From contig JAJFFC010000008.1 of the NCBI GenBank assembly GCA_021776795.1, positions 248,001 through 312,000 on the forward strand: a DNA stretch of 64,000 nucleotides, given 5' to 3'. Under the pieces are notes generated by a model. It did not search any database, was not told the DNA's origin, and saw only the letters and a list, made by a program, of their open reading frames with translations. This DNA comes from Planctomycetota bacterium (GTDB lineage: Bacteria; Planctomycetota; UBA1135). This document shows positions 1 to 7,899 of this stretch, one piece after another. The position numbers were made by a program, and so were the translations under genes. The first letter of the stretch is position 1, and each line of letters begins with the position of its first letter.

Positions 1-3000
1 ACGGTGTGATCCAGGAGCAAACCTTCTTGACCATCTTCCAATTTCAATGGCGGAAAGCTTGGATGGACCTTCCATTCGCCATCGGCAATTACGAAACAGC
101 GCAAGATGCGTGGCCCCGACAACTCCCAGGATGCGAGAGGCAGGTCCAAAGTGTATTCCACTGGGTGATCGGCGTGATTGAACAGCGGGATAGCCACTTC
201 GCACCATTCGCGGATCTGCTTCTGCGTGTGCAGGTTCACCCCCTGCGGATGCTTCCACGCGCCCATGACTAAGTTGCTCAACTGCAACTCTGGGCCGCTA
301 TAGGTACCTTTGCTTTCGCGATCATCTAAGCGATCCAAACGACGTACCAATAAATGATCGGCAAAGAAGGAGTGCCGCGCTTGCAGCGAAGCTGCCAGCT
401 CAGGGTCGCGAATGCGTTGGCCGCCGACCAGGAAATCACGCAGCTTCATGCGTCCGCGCAAGATACGCCTGGCAGCATCGGGAAGGCCAAGCGGCGGGCG
501 GCCCGTTGTCGGGTCAATGGTGTCTAACAAACCTGCGGAGGCTTCCCCGCCAAAGCCTTCGCAGAGGTAATCGTAGGCGGCATCAAAGATTCCATTGCGA
601 TGCCAATCCCGCTCCAGGGCATTGAAGGGATCCACATTCATTCCTAAGCCAGGGTGCAGCCCTAGATCCAAGGTGATTTGCGCCAAGCGATACAAACTGA
701 AATGCTGACCAGCATATTGTTCAGTAGCTTGGTCGAGCAGATTGCTGTTGACCTGACTCGGGTTTTCGTCGAGCGGTAGGGCATAGAAGCGACTGAAGCT
801 AATCGGTTGCGACTGCATCAGGGTGTAGTCGTGATAGAGAACCGAAGTCAAGCCAAGCGGTTCACCCATCATAATCGGCAGCAAGGGCGTGCCGTCGAAC
901 TCTACCGCAGAAGCCGGGAAATACTGCCGATGCCCCACCGGGTAGTTGTTCTGCAGGACCCCTTCGTGGAATCGTTCCGTGCTTGTAAACGCAACGGAGT
1001 CCGTGGCTCCTGGCCAATTCTGATGTTCGCTTTGCAAGGCTTCGCGGAAGCGGCCGAGGTTGCGTGCCCAAAGATTGCCGCCACCTAAACCGCGGCCCGC
1101 TTCCTCAAGGGCCGAATAGTCTGGTTTGGCCACACTCATTTGTCCGGAAGTGGCATGCCAATCCAGGGTGCCTGTGCCGGAAGGGCCGAAGCGCGAATAG
1201 ACATCACGTAGTCGGTGCAAAAGGTGGTCGACACCGCCATCACGGGCGTAACTATTCAAGACACGGCCCGAGCGGCGCGGGGCATTAGCGCCAGATGCGC
1301 GGTTGACCAACGGCAGATTGAGCACGCTTGGATAGGGGCGCCCGGTGTAGTAGTTGCCCGTATCGCGATTGATATAGGTCAGCACCCTGCCTGGCCAAGA
1401 GCTGTCGGCGCTACGCAAGGCGCTATAGAGATTGGGCAAGCCGGTGCGCACATCATGGTTTCCGTTTTCCACTCCCGACGACTTCACCACCACCGGGTTC
1501 GGGCCGACCGGATTGATCATGCCCTCGCCGTGAATGACAGAAACATAGGGGACAGGCTCATCCGGCAAAAACTCTTGGTGGTCTTCGCGCAGGAAGTTCA
1601 CAAAGGCACGAACCGTAGCGGCCTGTTCCAATACGTCCAAGCGATAGTGACTGACTCGTGGGGTCCCGTGGTAAGGACGACCAATGGGTGTCGCTGGCGG
1701 TTCCAATAAGGCAACACCAACCAAGTCTTCGCGAAACTCTTGCGGAAGTATCGCGCTTGGCAATTCCTGTAGCGGAATCGCCGCGCCACTGGCATCGCGG
1801 GCGATTGCGGAGCTTTCTTCGAGGAAGAAGTTGCGGTATTCCTGCGCCGCGTCATACCAATCCCCCACCATGGAGTTGAGGTTTCCGTGCCAAGTCAGAA
1901 AGTGCAAGTCCTTGACTTCGGCCAGAGGCGGTGTTGGCGGACTGGTGCCGATGCCAAAACTCTGCCACAGTTGGGTTTGCCCACTGCGATTGGCCAACTG
2001 CAGTTCACTGAATCGGGACACCAAGCCATTGCTGGTATCGGCTGCCTGGAATTCCACCAGGGTGCGCATGCCAAGGCGAAGCAATGGCAGACCACCGGCG
2101 CCCTTACAAGCCTCGTGGACAATCGCCTTGAGATTCAAGTCGGGATCGGTGACGGAGACATACAAGCCCTGGCCGCCGCCGCGTTGACTTGGTCGCTTGC
2201 CTAAGCCATCGATGGTGTAGCCGTCGACACCGTAATGGAAGAAGGGCTCCATCAGCGGCTGGTGATCGTCTTGATTTTTCAGGTCGTATAAATAGAGAAA
2301 CTGGCTCGACATTTCTCCTGGATACAGCATGTGCCGACCTTGCGTGGAAGAAGATCCTCCGGGCAAACCGACCTGAGTCCCCGCGGCGAGATAACGGCCA
2401 AAGTCGTACAGAAAGCTATCTTTCCAGGCGTCGCCAATCGCGGGCAGGGAATGACTCTCTAGAGGATTAGCAAACAAGAAGCCATGTTGGAATGGCGTCA
2501 GCAACAAGTCGTCTTCTGCTGACCCTCCAATATTCGGGACCACAACCTCTGGGAACACTGCAGACAACAGGACCACGCCACGGTCATCGATTTGGTTCGT
2601 TGGCTTATAAATGCGGACATCTAAACTGGTTTCCAAGCCGCCAGTTGCTTTGGGGAATTTCAACGTGACGCGGACATCGAAGGTGGTGTCTTGGGCGATC
2701 GGATCCAATCGCCCCCATTGCGTATGCGCATGCAACCGCGGCAAGACTTGGTAGTAGTCTCCTAAGCGTAGACCGGTCCAAGAAAGGACCGCCTTCTGTG
2801 CGTGAATCACCTGCACAGCTAACTGGCCCGCGCGACCGCCGCCAACTTTGGCAAGAGTGCTTCCCCCATTTCGCCACGAATCCAAACTTGGGACCAACAA
2901 CCATTCCGCCGAAGTGATTTGCGGGTCGGGTTGTTCGAGCATTTCCGAGGTGCGGAAATCCAGGCGCCACAGCGGGGAGTGAGAGAGATCGATGACCTCG

Positions 3001-3185
3001 CCAGTCGTATTGGGACGCAAGTCGATGAGCTCGTCGACATAAAGCAACCCCTGCGGACCATCCAGCGTAATACGGCATTCCTGATCCATGTTTGAAATGG
3101 AGTAAGATTGAGCCGCGAGGGGGGATGGTCCGAGCACGCACCAACCCGCTAGCAGGATGGCGGTCCAGGGGGGCCGCGTCGACAT
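1..3185 (-). CDS. Large secreted protein, DUF6259/glycosidase-like (3' end beyond window)
   Basis: The frame is open from an ATG at 3185 leftward to the window edge, 1061 codons with no stop; I translated it by hand. Residues 1-26 form a signal peptide (basic start, then TAILLAGWCVLG and an AAQS cleavage site), so the protein is exported. The body resembles large carbohydrate-active proteins of the DUF6259 type: Trp-rich strands, then near residue 440 the segment GDWYDAAQEYRNFF, like the 'W-x-x-A-x-x-Y-R' helix of those proteins, followed by a barrel-like region with HGEGMINP and LDWHATSGQM. The likely role is polysaccharide binding or cleavage outside the cytoplasm, but I cannot point to catalytic residues. 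It starts head-to-head with the LON-domain gene, about 22 bp between the preferred starts. The family call is inference from overall pattern; that it is one continuous coding region is directly seen. Confidence 0.75.
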   Translation of the reverse strand, partial: MSTRPPWTAILLAGWCVLGPSPLAAQSYSISNMDQECRITLDGPQGLLYVDELIDLRPNTTGEVIDLSHSPLWRLDFRTSEMLEQPDPQITSAEWLLVPSLDSWRNGGSTLAKVGGGRAGQLAVQVIHAQKAVLSWTGLRLGDYYQVLPRLHAHTQWGRLDPIAQDTTFDVRVTLKFPKATGGLETSLDVRIYKPTNQIDDRGVVLLSAVFPEVVVPNIGGSAEDDLLLTPFQHGFLFANPLESHSLPAIGDAWKDSFLYDFGRYLAAGTQVGLPGGSSSTQGRHMLYPGEMSSQFLYLYDLKNQDDHQPLMEPFFHYGVDGYTIDGLGKRPSQRGGGQGLYVSVTDPDLNLKAIVHEACKGAGGLPLLRLGMRTLVEFQAADTSNGLVSRFSELQLANRSGQTQLWQSFGIGTSPPTPPLAEVKDLHFLTWHGNLNSMVGDWYDAAQEYRNFFLEESSAIARDASGAAIPLQELPSAILPQEFREDLVGVALLEPPATPIGRPYHGTPRVSHYRLDVLEQAATVRAFVNFLREDHQEFLPDEPVPYVSVIHGEGMINPVGPNPVVVKSSGVENGNHDVRTGLPNLYSALRSADSSWPGRVLTYINRDTGNYYTGRPYPSVLNLPLVNRASGANAPRRSGRVLNSYARDGGVDHLLHRLRDVYSRFGPSGTGTLDWHATSGQMSVAKPDYSALEEAGRGLGGGNLWARNLGRFREALQSEHQNWPGATDSVAFTSTERFHEGVLQNNYPVGHRQYFPASAVEFDGTPLLPIMMGEPLGLTSVLYHDYTLMQSQPISFSRFYALPLDENPSQVNSNLLDQATEQYAGQHFSLYRLAQITLDLGLHPGLGMNVDPFNALERDWHRNGIFDAAYDYLCEGFGGEASAGLLDTIDPTTGRPPLGLPDAARRILRGRMKLRDFLVGGQRIRDPELAASLQARHSFFADHLLVRRLDRLDDRESKGTYSGPELQLSNLVMGAWKHPQGVNLHTQKQIREWCEVAIPLFNHADHPVEYTLDLPLASWELSGPRILRCFVIADGEWKVHPSFPPLKLEDGQEGLLLDHT

Positions 3186-3207
3186 TTGCACGATTCTAGA
3201 ATCCCCA

Positions 3208-3831
3208 TTGACGCAAAGGCCACTTTTTCCGCTACCGAACATGCTCCTGTACCCAGGAGGCGTGGCGCCACTGCACCTATTTGAGCCCCGATATCGGCGC
3301 CTAATGGAGGATTTGCTGGCCTCAAACGGCGAGGAGATGGTCCTCGGCACGCTCTTACCCAACTGGGAAGACGATTATTTTGGCTTGCCGCCGGTCGCAC
3401 CGGTTGCCGGATTAGGCAAGGTGCTGGAGTGCCAAAAGGATCCTGAAGGGAATTTCAATCTCCTGCTTCAGGGCGTCTCGCGGGTGCGCATTCAAGATGA
3501 GGCGCTCGCCGAAGTCCCGGAGGGCGAGCTCCCCTACCGCCTAGTTTCGGTGGAATCTTTGCCAGAACAGCACTATGACCAAGTGCAGGAACAGGCTTTG
3601 CATCGGGCGCTACTCGAGCAACTGGCCACCGCCGTGGAGGATCTTCCTGACGCCTTGCAAGCTGCCGACATCAACCTGCTCGCCGATCTCCTCCTCGTGC
3701 AAAGTCAACTGCCCATCACCGAACGCTTGCGTATCTTCTCGCTTGTGGATGGTTGCGAACGCGCCACCGCCATTCTCGTCGCACGGCAAAGCCAAAGCGC
3801 ACCGCCAAGCAAGGATCCACATTGGAGTTAG
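3208..3831 (+). CDS. LON substrate-binding domain protein
   Basis: The N-terminal half matches the LON (ATP-dependent protease N-terminal) domain: RPLFPLPNMLLYPGG, then HLFEPRYRRLMEDLL and the central GNFNLLLQGVSRVRI. There is no AAA or protease domain, so it is a stand-alone LON-domain protein of about 207 residues, a common bacterial type of unknown exact function, probably binding unfolded or regulatory substrates. I prefer the TTG at 3208, just before the conserved start of the fold; an in-frame ATG at 3157 would overlap the signal-peptide codons of the opposite gene by 29 bp. The stop overlaps the start of the downstream methyltransferase, so the two are probably translationally coupled. 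Confidence 0.8.
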   Translation: MTQRPLFPLPNMLLYPGGVAPLHLFEPRYRRLMEDLLASNGEEMVLGTLLPNWEDDYFGLPPVAPVAGLGKVLECQKDPEGNFNLLLQGVSRVRIQDEALAEVPEGELPYRLVSVESLPEQHYDQVQEQALHRALLEQLATAVEDLPDALQAADINLLADLLLVQSQLPITERLRIFSLVDGCERATAILVARQSQSAPPSKDPHWS

Positions 3832-4412
3832 TCCTCGTACATCCAGAGATTCCGCACAACACTGGTTGCGCGGCGCGGCTTTCGGCAGCCTTGGGCCTGC
3901 CGCTGCACCTAGTCGAACCTTTGGGGTTCTCCTTGGAAGACCGCTACTTGAAGCGTGCGGGGCTCGATTATTGGCCTATGGTCGACTTGCATGTGCATGC
4001 CGATTGGACCAGTTTGCTGCAGTACCTAGAACGTGAAGACGAAAACCGGGTGCAGCCCTTACCACCCATAGAGGACAGGGTTCGTTTGTTCACCTCCAAT
4101 GGCGGTCAATCCTTATTTGATGTCCCCTTTGGCAAGGAAGACATTTTGGTGTTTGGCGCAGAGTCAAAGGGCCTACCGGAAGAAATGATGCAGCGCTTTA
4201 CCGAACGCCGCGTGTATGTGCCGATTCGCCAAGAAGTGCGCAGCCTCAACCTAGCCAATGTGGTTTGTTTGGGCGCCTATACCGCCATGCACCGGGCCGG
4301 GCTTCCCCTGCCCAAAAACGACGGTGCCCACCAGCGCCATCCACGCGCCGATGAAGGCCTGCAGCCAACGGCTGTGGCCAAGCGTCATCCTGGTGGTTCA
4401 GGAGAGCAGTAA
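3822..4412 (+). CDS. trmL: tRNA (cytidine/uridine-2'-O)-methyltransferase, TrmL-type
   Basis: SpoU-class (SPOUT) RNA methyltransferase that would 2'-O-methylate the wobble base of tRNA with S-adenosylmethionine. Seen in order: an N-terminal strand ELVLVHPEIPHNTG, RLFTSNGG, the motif VFGAESKGLP, and the C-terminal knot RSLNLANVVCLGAY, all characteristic of TrmL. The likely start is a TTG at 3822, inside the end of the LON gene (10 bp overlap), because the family begins with this strand; an ATG at 3753 would add 23 basic residues with no counterpart. A C-terminal tail of about 30 residues (after LPLPKND) is longer than usual and of low complexity. It is followed after 2 bp by the DUF454 gene, so 3208-4780 is probably one operon. 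Confidence 0.85.
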   Translation: MELVLVHPEIPHNTGCAARLSAALGLPLHLVEPLGFSLEDRYLKRAGLDYWPMVDLHVHADWTSLLQYLEREDENRVQPLPPIEDRVRLFTSNGGQSLFDVPFGKEDILVFGAESKGLPEEMMQRFTERRVYVPIRQEVRSLNLANVVCLGAYTAMHRAGLPLPKNDGAHQRHPRADEGLQPTAVAKRHPGGSGEQ

Positions 4413-4414
4413 CC

Positions 4415-4780
4415 ATGGTGGCGCGCCGCGCAATGATGTTTTTGGCCGGGTCGATTGCCTTGGTTCTTGGCATTGCAGGCGTGCTCTTACCTGTAATTCC
4501 CGGCACCCCCTTTCTGATTTTGGCCGCCGCAGCCTTTAACCGCAGCTCGCCGCGCTTCCATACGTGGTTACTCTCCATTCCTCATGTCGGCGGCGCCATC
4601 CGCAACTGGGAATCCACAGGCTCGATCAGCCTTGGCGCCAAAATTTGGTCGACGCTTCTTCTGCTGGTGTCCCTGAGCTTTACCCTTACCCGCGAAGCGA
4701 TTCCGCTTTGGGCAAGAATCTCCGCTGCGATTACCGTAGGGCTGGTTCTGCTTTATCTGTGGACGCGTCCACATCGGTAG
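4415..4780 (+). CDS. DUF454 (YbaN-type) inner-membrane protein
   Basis: Small membrane protein of 121 residues with the DUF454 pattern: the first hydrophobic hairpin contains GIAGVLLPVIPGTPFLIL, followed by the conserved loop FNRSSPRFHTWLL and two further membrane segments near residues 75-90 and 97-115. The function of this family is not established. It starts 2 bp after trmL and ends in a 50 bp convergent overlap with the nuclease-like gene on the other strand. Confidence 0.85.
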   Translation: MVARRAMMFLAGSIALVLGIAGVLLPVIPGTPFLILAAAAFNRSSPRFHTWLLSIPHVGGAIRNWESTGSISLGAKIWSTLLLLVSLSFTLTREAIPLWARISAAITVGLVLLYLWTRPHR

Positions 4781-6137
4781 CCTTGACCGCCCTCCCCTTC
4801 AGCTCGACGACCACCGGAAAGTGGTCCGAAGCGCAGGGTAGGGAAAAGCCTTCGACACGATCGACAACCTCGGCCTTGAGCATGTCTTTGGCTAACGCCG
4901 GAGTCATTAAGGCAAAGTCGATGCGCGTGAGATAGGGCTTCTGGTTGTAGGTGTACTTTTCGGTACCTGCACAACTATCCACCATGCCAGCGCGCAAAAA
5001 CAGCTGAATCGTTTCTTCTTCCGGGACTTCATTGAAGTCTCCGGTAATGACCGCGCGGTAGTTGGGGTCTTTGGCGCGCTCCTCTTGAATGATGGCCACC
5101 GCGGCGCGAGCTTCGGCTTCGCGGATCAAATCCGCACGAGCTCCACCATGCTGCGACTTAAAGTGGACCACATAGACATCGGCCTGCATCTTGCCGCCGA
5201 GGGTCACACGCAGTAAATCACGCTGGAAATGCTGTTCCTTGCCTTCGGCGTCTTCAAAGCGAAGGTGGCGGTAGGTGGTGGCGGCGATAACGGGTTCACG
5301 GGTGAGCATGCCGACGTCAATGCCGCGCCCATCATTGCCTTCGAGCAGAACAACTTGATAGCCAAGGTCGCTGAGATAAGCCTGGTTGAAGGCTTCCAGG
5401 ATTTGTCGATTCTCCACTTCCTCGACACACAAAACATCGGGGTTGATTTGGTGGATGATGTCCGCAATGCGTTGCATGCGCGTGGCGTCAACAAAGCTTG
5501 GCGAGGTGACATCGTCGCGGGTGAAGGGGTCATCGAAACGATCGAAAAAGTTCTCGAGGTTCCAAGTCATGAGGCGCACACCGGAGGAAGGCGCGGCCAC
5601 CGAGGGCGCTGCTTGCGGGGTGCCTTCCGCCGCGACATCAAACAACGGCTTGCCCGCCGCATCGGTGAGTTGCTTGGCCGACTCAATCACGATTTCCGGC
5701 GAACCCTTGTACATCTTGACCTTGCCGCGAATGCGCAACTCCTTGCCCATCAACAAGTCAGCTGGTGCGCCCGGGAAAGAGCAACCCGTACTGGCGAAAA
5801 TCACAGCCACAAACTTGCCCTTCCAGTTTTCGTGAAAGTTCAGGAAGGTGGCCTTGCCACTGTCGTGCGTGCGCACCACTTTGCCCGTCACAATGACCTT
5901 CTTGCCGACGTAATCTCCTGCTTGCTCCCAAGAGATGACTGGCAGTTCTTCTTCTTGCGCCTTAAGCGCGGGGTCTTGTTGGCTCGAGGTGGCCACCGAA
6001 GCGACCTGATCCAAACGATGCCACTGCACCAAACTGTCCTGGCCAAGCGCCGGCAGTGGCGCGGCAATTAGCAGCAGAAGCAACAGCAGCAGGGCAACCA
6101 AGATGCCCCAGGAGATTTCGTTCTTTTCTACATTCAT
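4731..6137 (-). CDS. Secreted endonuclease/exonuclease/phosphatase-family protein with OB-fold domain
   Basis: The N terminus has one hydrophobic export signal (ILVALLLLLLLLIAAPLPALG). Residues about 65-155 look like an OB-fold nucleic-acid-binding domain (VGKKVIVTGKVVRTHDSG, then LRIRGKVKMYKGSPEIVI). The C-terminal half is a DNase I-like fold: RLMTWNLENFFDRFDD, DVLCVEEVEN, VVHFKSQHGG, VITGDFNEVP and the terminal CASDHFPVVVEL, which supply the expected metal and catalytic Asn, Glu, Asp and His residues. It is probably an extracellular nuclease or phosphodiesterase. The start overlaps the end of proS (4 bp, ATGA), so it lies downstream of proS in the same transcript, while the 3' end runs 50 bp into DUF454. 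Confidence 0.85.
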   Translation of the reverse strand: MNVEKNEISWGILVALLLLLLLLIAAPLPALGQDSLVQWHRLDQVASVATSSQQDPALKAQEEELPVISWEQAGDYVGKKVIVTGKVVRTHDSGKATFLNFHENWKGKFVAVIFASTGCSFPGAPADLLMGKELRIRGKVKMYKGSPEIVIESAKQLTDAAGKPLFDVAAEGTPQAAPSVAAPSSGVRLMTWNLENFFDRFDDPFTRDDVTSPSFVDATRMQRIADIIHQINPDVLCVEEVENRQILEAFNQAYLSDLGYQVVLLEGNDGRGIDVGMLTREPVIAATTYRHLRFEDAEGKEQHFQRDLLRVTLGGKMQADVYVVHFKSQHGGARADLIREAEARAAVAIIQEERAKDPNYRAVITGDFNEVPEEETIQLFLRAGMVDSCAGTEKYTYNQKPYLTRIDFALMTPALAKDMLKAEVVDRVEGFSLPCASDHFPVVVELKGRAVKATDVDASTDKAEPALR

Positions 6138-7876
6138 CGTCCAGACTCCTTCACCATCGTGCGTACGCGAACCAAGGCCTCGTCGGCAGTGAGATTTTCG
6201 CGCTCACCGCCACCAGTGCGCAAACTCCATTCCACGCCGCGCTCGGCGGCATCACGGCCAACCACAATTCGCAGCGGGATGCCGACGAGATCGGCATCTT
6301 TGAACTTGGCGCCAGGGCTGACTTTGGGGCGTTCGTCCCACAACACCTCGATGCCTTCGCCTTCGAGGGTGTCATGGATTTCTTGCGCAAGCGCGTCTTG
6401 CTCTTCGTTACCGGCCTTCATTTGCACCAAGTGCACAGCATAAGGAGCAATCGGCAACGGCCACATCATGCCGTGGTCATCGTGGTTTTGTTCAATCGCC
6501 GAAGCGGCTACGCGTGACACGCCAATGCCATAACAACCCATCCAAATCGCTTGGGTCTTCTGCTGTTCATCAGCAAAGTTGCAATGCATGGCTTCGGAGT
6601 ACTTGGTGCCGAGTTGGAAGATATGCCCCACCTCAATGCCCCGAGTGATTTCGATTTCGCCGTCGCCGTCGGCGACCTGGTCGCCCGCCTGCACGGTGCC
6701 AAAGTCTGCGGTTTCCGGCTGCGGCAAATCGCGGCCAAAGTACACATCGAGATAGTGAGTATCGGTTTCGTTGCCCCCGCAGAGGAAGCCACGAACACCT
6801 TCAATCGAGCTATCGGCAAGAATGCGCACCGAATCCTGCAAGCCAATCGGACCGGCAAAGCCGACCTCGGCATCAGTCGCGGTTTTGACTTCGTCTTCAC
6901 TGGCCAAGCTGATGTTCAACGCACCTAGGTGATTCAGTAACTTGACTTCGTTGAGTTCGCGATCGCCGCGACACATGACGGCTACCACTTGAGCGGAGCC
7001 ATCTTCCAGGTCGACGTGATACAGCACCGTCTTCAGCATGCGCGTCAGCGGCAAGTCTGGAAACAGCTTCAGCAGATCCTCACAAGACTTAGCCGCAGGA
7101 GTGGGCTCCTTGTGCATGGCCACTTCGCTCTGCGGCTCGGCAGGTGCTGAAATCCGCGACACCGCCTTTTCCAAATTGGCGGCATAGCCGGTGGCACGAC
7201 AGACCGCGATGGCGTCTTCGCCGGTGTCGGCGTCGACCATGAACTCTTCCGAACCACTGCCACCAATCGCACCGCTATCGGCTTCGACCGGGGTAAAGCG
7301 CAGACCACAACGGGTGAAGATGTTGCAGTAGACCTCGCGCATGCGCGCATAAGACTCCGCCATCGCTTCGGCAGAGGTATCGAAGGAGTAAGCGTCCTTC
7401 ATGATGAACTCACGACCGCGCATGAGGCCAAAGCGCGGACGAATCTCGTCGCGAAATTTGGTCTGAATTTGATACAGCGTGACCGGCAACTGCTTCCACG
7501 ACTGCACCTGCTTGCGCACAAAGTTGGTCACCACCTCTTCATGGGTCGGACCAAGGCATAGGTCGGAACCCTTGCGATCTTGGAGATCGAACAAGATTCC
7601 CTCGTTGACGTAGCGGTCCCAGCGACCGGACTCCATCCACAGCTCTTTGGGCTGCATCGCGGGCATCAGCATCTCGTGGCAGCCGGCCTGGTCATGCTCT
7701 TCGCGGATGATGTTCTCAATCCGGCGTAGAACGCGCCAAAGCAGGGGGCCATAAACGTAAATGCCAGCTCCTAGCTTCTGCAAAAAGCCCGCGCGGGCCA
7801 TCAAAGCATGGGAACGGACCTCGGCGTCGGCGGGGTCATCGCGCAACGTGACGAAGAGGAGGCGGGAGAGACGCAT
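6134..7876 (-). CDS. proS: Prolyl-tRNA synthetase, bacterial type
   Basis: Charges tRNA-Pro with proline in the cytoplasm. At 580 residues it is of the bacterial (prokaryote-like) length with an insertion domain. Visible class II motifs: the N-terminal GIYVYGPLLWRVLRRIENIIREE split across motif 1, the motif 2 region FRDEIRPRFGLMRGREFIMKDAYSF, motif 3 with GIGVSRVAASAIEQ, and a C-terminal anticodon-binding domain (PYAVHLVQMK, LRIVVGRDA). The insertion domain lies between about residues 240 and 400. The start codon at 7876 is only 23 bp from the opposite-strand start at 7900, so the two divergent genes share a very short control region. Confidence 0.95.
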   Translation of the reverse strand: MRLSRLLFVTLRDDPADAEVRSHALMARAGFLQKLGAGIYVYGPLLWRVLRRIENIIREEHDQAGCHEMLMPAMQPKELWMESGRWDRYVNEGILFDLQDRKGSDLCLGPTHEEVVTNFVRKQVQSWKQLPVTLYQIQTKFRDEIRPRFGLMRGREFIMKDAYSFDTSAEAMAESYARMREVYCNIFTRCGLRFTPVEADSGAIGGSGSEEFMVDADTGEDAIAVCRATGYAANLEKAVSRISAPAEPQSEVAMHKEPTPAAKSCEDLLKLFPDLPLTRMLKTVLYHVDLEDGSAQVVAVMCRGDRELNEVKLLNHLGALNISLASEDEVKTATDAEVGFAGPIGLQDSVRILADSSIEGVRGFLCGGNETDTHYLDVYFGRDLPQPETADFGTVQAGDQVADGDGEIEITRGIEVGHIFQLGTKYSEAMHCNFADEQQKTQAIWMGCYGIGVSRVAASAIEQNHDDHGMMWPLPIAPYAVHLVQMKAGNEEQDALAQEIHDTLEGEGIEVLWDERPKVSPGAKFKDADLVGIPLRIVVGRDAAERGVEWSLRTGGGERENLTADEALVRVRTMVKESGR

Positions 7877-7899
7877 GGAAGCGGTAGTCTAGAGGACGC

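Noticed and set aside
1215-1709. Plus-strand open frame inside the first gene
   Set aside because: The minus-strand frame is continuous over the whole region with a signal peptide; this is its shadow.
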